DNA of 62,356 bases from Streptomyces marokkonensis (GTDB lineage: Bacteria > Actinomycetota > Actinomycetes > Streptomycetales > Streptomycetaceae): assembly GCF_008312835.1 (NCBI RefSeq), contig NZ_VSKS01000032.1:1-62356 (forward strand). The letters run 5' to 3'. Positions 60,755 to 62,356 of this stretch are shown here, in pieces. The translations under genes and the position numbers were made by a program. Numbering within the stretch: position 1 is the first letter of the stretch; every line of letters starts with the position of its first letter. The notes beneath the pieces are model-generated. The model was not told the origin of the DNA and ran no database searches. It worked only from the letters and a program-made list of their open reading frames with translations.

Positions 60755-61414
60755 GTGACAGGTACCCCTTCCGTGGCTATCCAGGGTAACACGGATACGG
60801 CGTCTTCTGAATGGCGTTTTCGCAGGTCAGGGCCATTCTCGGGGCTTGACAACAGCAACAGGAACGTGCTTCGGGCGCCTAGCGGAAGCAGGTATTCGCA
60901 GGTCGGAGCGGCTCTCCGGCGTGAGCGAATCGCGCACGTTACACGCATCCGGAGCCCCGCACGAGCGGTCGAGACACCCCATATGTCCGGTTCCACATGC
61001 TCGACTTCCGCTACTCCGTTCGGTGAGCGGAGCCGGGTTCCGGCCGAATCCGAAATTGATCACACGGTGTGAGGATCGGCGGCCGGTGATCAATTCCGCG
61101 GCCGTCCGATCATTCCTTCACGGAAATGCGCGTTCACGCGAATGGCGCGCCACCGCGAAACCGCGAGGCGCAAGTGACGACGTTTACTCAGGAGTCACTT
61201 GTGGCTCACGAGGCCGTCCGATGCGGGAGGCGTGTCGTCGCTGATCGGGTGACCGCGCGGCGGTGCGCACGCCTTCCCGGGCAAACCCGGGGACGTCTGG
61301 GGGAGGGTCGGGTGCGGCGGCGTGGGGACGGCTCGGTAACCTGAGGCCGCTGACAGACCCTTAGGGCGGCTTCACCCGGTCGCCAAACGCTAGAGTCAAG
61401 GAGATGCCGCCGCC
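60755..61414. other. Divergent gap between carD and the lipoprotein gene
   Basis: 660 bp with no credible gene: the open frames lack ribosome sites and family features. AATTGATCAC (61054-61063) and GTGATCAATT (61086-61095) form a perfect 10-bp inverted repeat 22 bp apart, and the stretch is lower in GC than usual. A direct GGGCAAACCC-type dyad lies near 61280. Promoters of carD (left) and the lipoprotein gene (right) must lie here. Confidence 0.5.
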
Positions 61415-62116
61415 GTGAGCAGCAGCCTTCGACGCGGCGCCCTCGCCGCCGCCGCCATCGCGTTCTCGATCGCCTCGCTCTCGGCGTGCGCGGCCGGCAA
61501 CAACGCCCAGACCCTCCAGATCCAGCCGGACAACGCGGCGACGACCGTCGGCGACATCAAGGTTCAGAACGCCATCGTCGTCACCCAGCCCGACCTGGAG
61601 TCGACCGGCCCCGCCGTCGTCGCCGCCACCCTGTTCAACGAGGGCAGCACCGACCAGACCCTGGAGTCGGTCACCCTCCCCGGCACCGGCAAGACCGCCG
61701 AGCTGTCCCCCGCGGAGGGCGGCAGCCTCACCGTCCCGGCCGGCGGCTCGCTCGTCCTGGGCGGCGAGGGCAACGCCTCCGCCGTCCTGCCCAGCAGCCG
61801 CGAGGCCGTACGGGACGGCAACGCCCAGCAGGTCACCTTCACCTTCAGCGAGACCGGTGACGTGAGCCTGCGCGCGATCGTCTACCCGGCCGAGAGCTTC
61901 TTCGAGGGCTGGGGTCCGAGCGAGGTCCCGGCGGCGCCGGGCGCCTCGACGGAGCCGTCGGCGGAATCCTCCGGCGAGCCGGGCGAGGGCGGCACGGGCG
62001 AGACCCCCGGCGACGCGGAGACCTCCGGTGCCCCCGCCGGCGAGTCCCCGGAGACCGGCGCCCCGTCGGGCACCCCGTCCGACGCGGCCTCGGCGAGCCA
62101 GTCGCCCGGCAACTGA
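61415..62116 (+). CDS. Secreted lipoprotein of unknown function
   Basis: The 233-residue protein has a lipoprotein signal (IASLSACAAG, Cys near 25). A beta-sandwich-like domain follows (about 35-165) that opens with VGDIKVQNAIVVTQPDLEST and has VVAATLFNEGSTDQTLESVT. A low-complexity tail rich in Ser, Gly, Glu, Pro and Ala ends the protein. The domain somewhat resembles PCu(A)C/DUF461 copper chaperones, but the Met/His copper ligands are not seen, so copper binding is not claimed. It stands next to phoP in a conserved place. The GTG at 61415 is used. Confidence 0.8.
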   Translation: MSSSLRRGALAAAAIAFSIASLSACAAGNNAQTLQIQPDNAATTVGDIKVQNAIVVTQPDLESTGPAVVAATLFNEGSTDQTLESVTLPGTGKTAELSPAEGGSLTVPAGGSLVLGGEGNASAVLPSSREAVRDGNAQQVTFTFSETGDVSLRAIVYPAESFFEGWGPSEVPAAPGASTEPSAESSGEPGEGGTGETPGDAETSGAPAGESPETGAPSGTPSDAASASQSPGN

Positions 62117-62123
62117 CCGGCAG

Positions 62124-62181
62124 CCGTACGACGCCGAAGGGCGGAACCCCGGTCGGGGGTTCCGCCCTTCGGCGTCGTACG
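62124..62181. terminator. Very strong bidirectional terminator
   Basis: A stem of about 27 bp: CCGTACGACGCCGAAGGGCG and onward pairs perfectly with its complement ending GTCGTACGG around GGTC. It serves the lipoprotein gene and probably the convergent phoP-like gene. Confidence 0.9.
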
Positions 62182-62233
62182 GGACAGTCGGGACAGTGGG
62201 GACAGTCGTCGGACGTCCCGGCGGCGGGTGCGG

Positions 62234-62333
62234 CCTACGGCTCGAGCACCATCCCCGACGCACCCCTCGCACCGCTGCGCGGGCTTCGCAGTGCTGCGCC
62301 GGACTCCGCCCGCCGACTCACCGCCAGGCCTCC
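62234..62333. repeat. Spacer and short duplicate next to the phoP end
   Basis: CCTACGGCTCGA at 62234-62245 repeats the last codons of the phoP-like gene (62333-62344), and the spacer 62260-62333 is related to that behind rlmB. Read leftward, the copy would encode a short altered end, MVLEP, against YKFEP in the gene. Confidence 0.5.
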
Positions 62334-62356
62334 CTACGGCTCGAACTTGTACCCAA
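62334..62356 (-). CDS. phoP: OmpR-family response regulator, last codons (probable PhoP)
   Basis: Only GYKFEP and a stop are in the window. This is the usual carboxy end of OmpR/PhoB winged-helix regulators (RGVGYKFEP). The neighbours on the left (carD, ispD, ispF, cysS) and the phosphate regulon position I recall from S. coelicolor make PhoP of the PhoR-PhoP pair the best guess. Confidence 0.6.

Noticed and set aside
61415-62116. Copper chaperone PCu(A)C
   Set aside because: Overall strand pattern is faintly alike, but the Met/His copper-binding residues are not seen, so only lipoprotein is stated.

Overview
The window is high-GC actinobacterial chromosome and almost certainly Streptomyces. 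The evidence is the codon bias, GTG starts and tandem CIRCE sites in front of a lone groEL, together with msiK, a CdgB-type diguanylate cyclase, DasR-like, SoxR-like and BldD-like operators, and a gene order that I recall as matching the S. coelicolor SCO4230-SCO4310 region (phoP, carD, ispD, ispF, cysS, rlmB, msiK ... nagA, otsA, groEL2, murQ).

Left arm (1-33.7 kb, core chromosome). An IS110-type transposase tail sits at the edge. It is followed by a secreted subtilase, an HD protein and a maleylpyruvate-isomerase-like/GNAT fusion. An RpiR regulator and MurQ form a peptidoglycan-recycling pair. GroEL2 carries two CIRCE operators. A cold-shock protein follows, then a transcription unit consisting of a SAM-I riboswitch, a threonine-synthase-type PLP enzyme and a VAGG-ending sulfur-carrier protein. 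Next come glucosyl-3-phosphoglycerate synthase, OtsA and OtsB (compatible-solute synthesis), then an amino-sugar block: a sugar-binding lipoprotein divergent from nagK-nagA across a tandem dre-like site, plus a PfkB kinase. CdgB, TerD, ArfB, an M1 peptidase lipoprotein and a quinone-oxidoreductase-like gene under a perfect SoxR box complete the arm.

Integrated element (33,702-49,511, about 15.8 kb). It lies between 43-bp direct repeats of the 3' half of a tRNA-Thr(TGT) gene. Its left half is a rightward operon typical of actinomycete conjugative elements: DUF6907-like proteins, small Spd-like membrane proteins and an FtsK/TraB DNA pump. Its right half is a leftward phage-like operon: excisionase, an initiator gene with iterons inside it, small Zn-ribbon proteins, an HNH nuclease, an HK97-type major capsid protein and a tail tape-measure protein. 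No terminase, portal, protease or connector genes lie between. An XRE repressor and a tyrosine integrase close the right end. The same operator/promoter layout (GTATTC-N5-GAATAC over a -35, with a -10 17 bp further on) precedes both the transfer operon and the repressor gene, so one repressor probably holds the transfer and control modules. This conjugation/phage chimera is the most unusual object in the window.

Right arm (49.5-62.36 kb). It holds the intact tRNA-Thr, DUF3224 and WYL regulator genes divergent over a 10-bp-arm operator, msiK (the multi-sugar ABC ATPase), an NDP-sugar transferase and a DoxX-like membrane protein. It continues with rlmB, cysS, ispF, ispD and carD, a lipoprotein and the last codons of a PhoP-like response regulator. 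The 3' end of rlmB is duplicated downstream across a short GC-rich spacer. A related spacer lies next to the phoP end.
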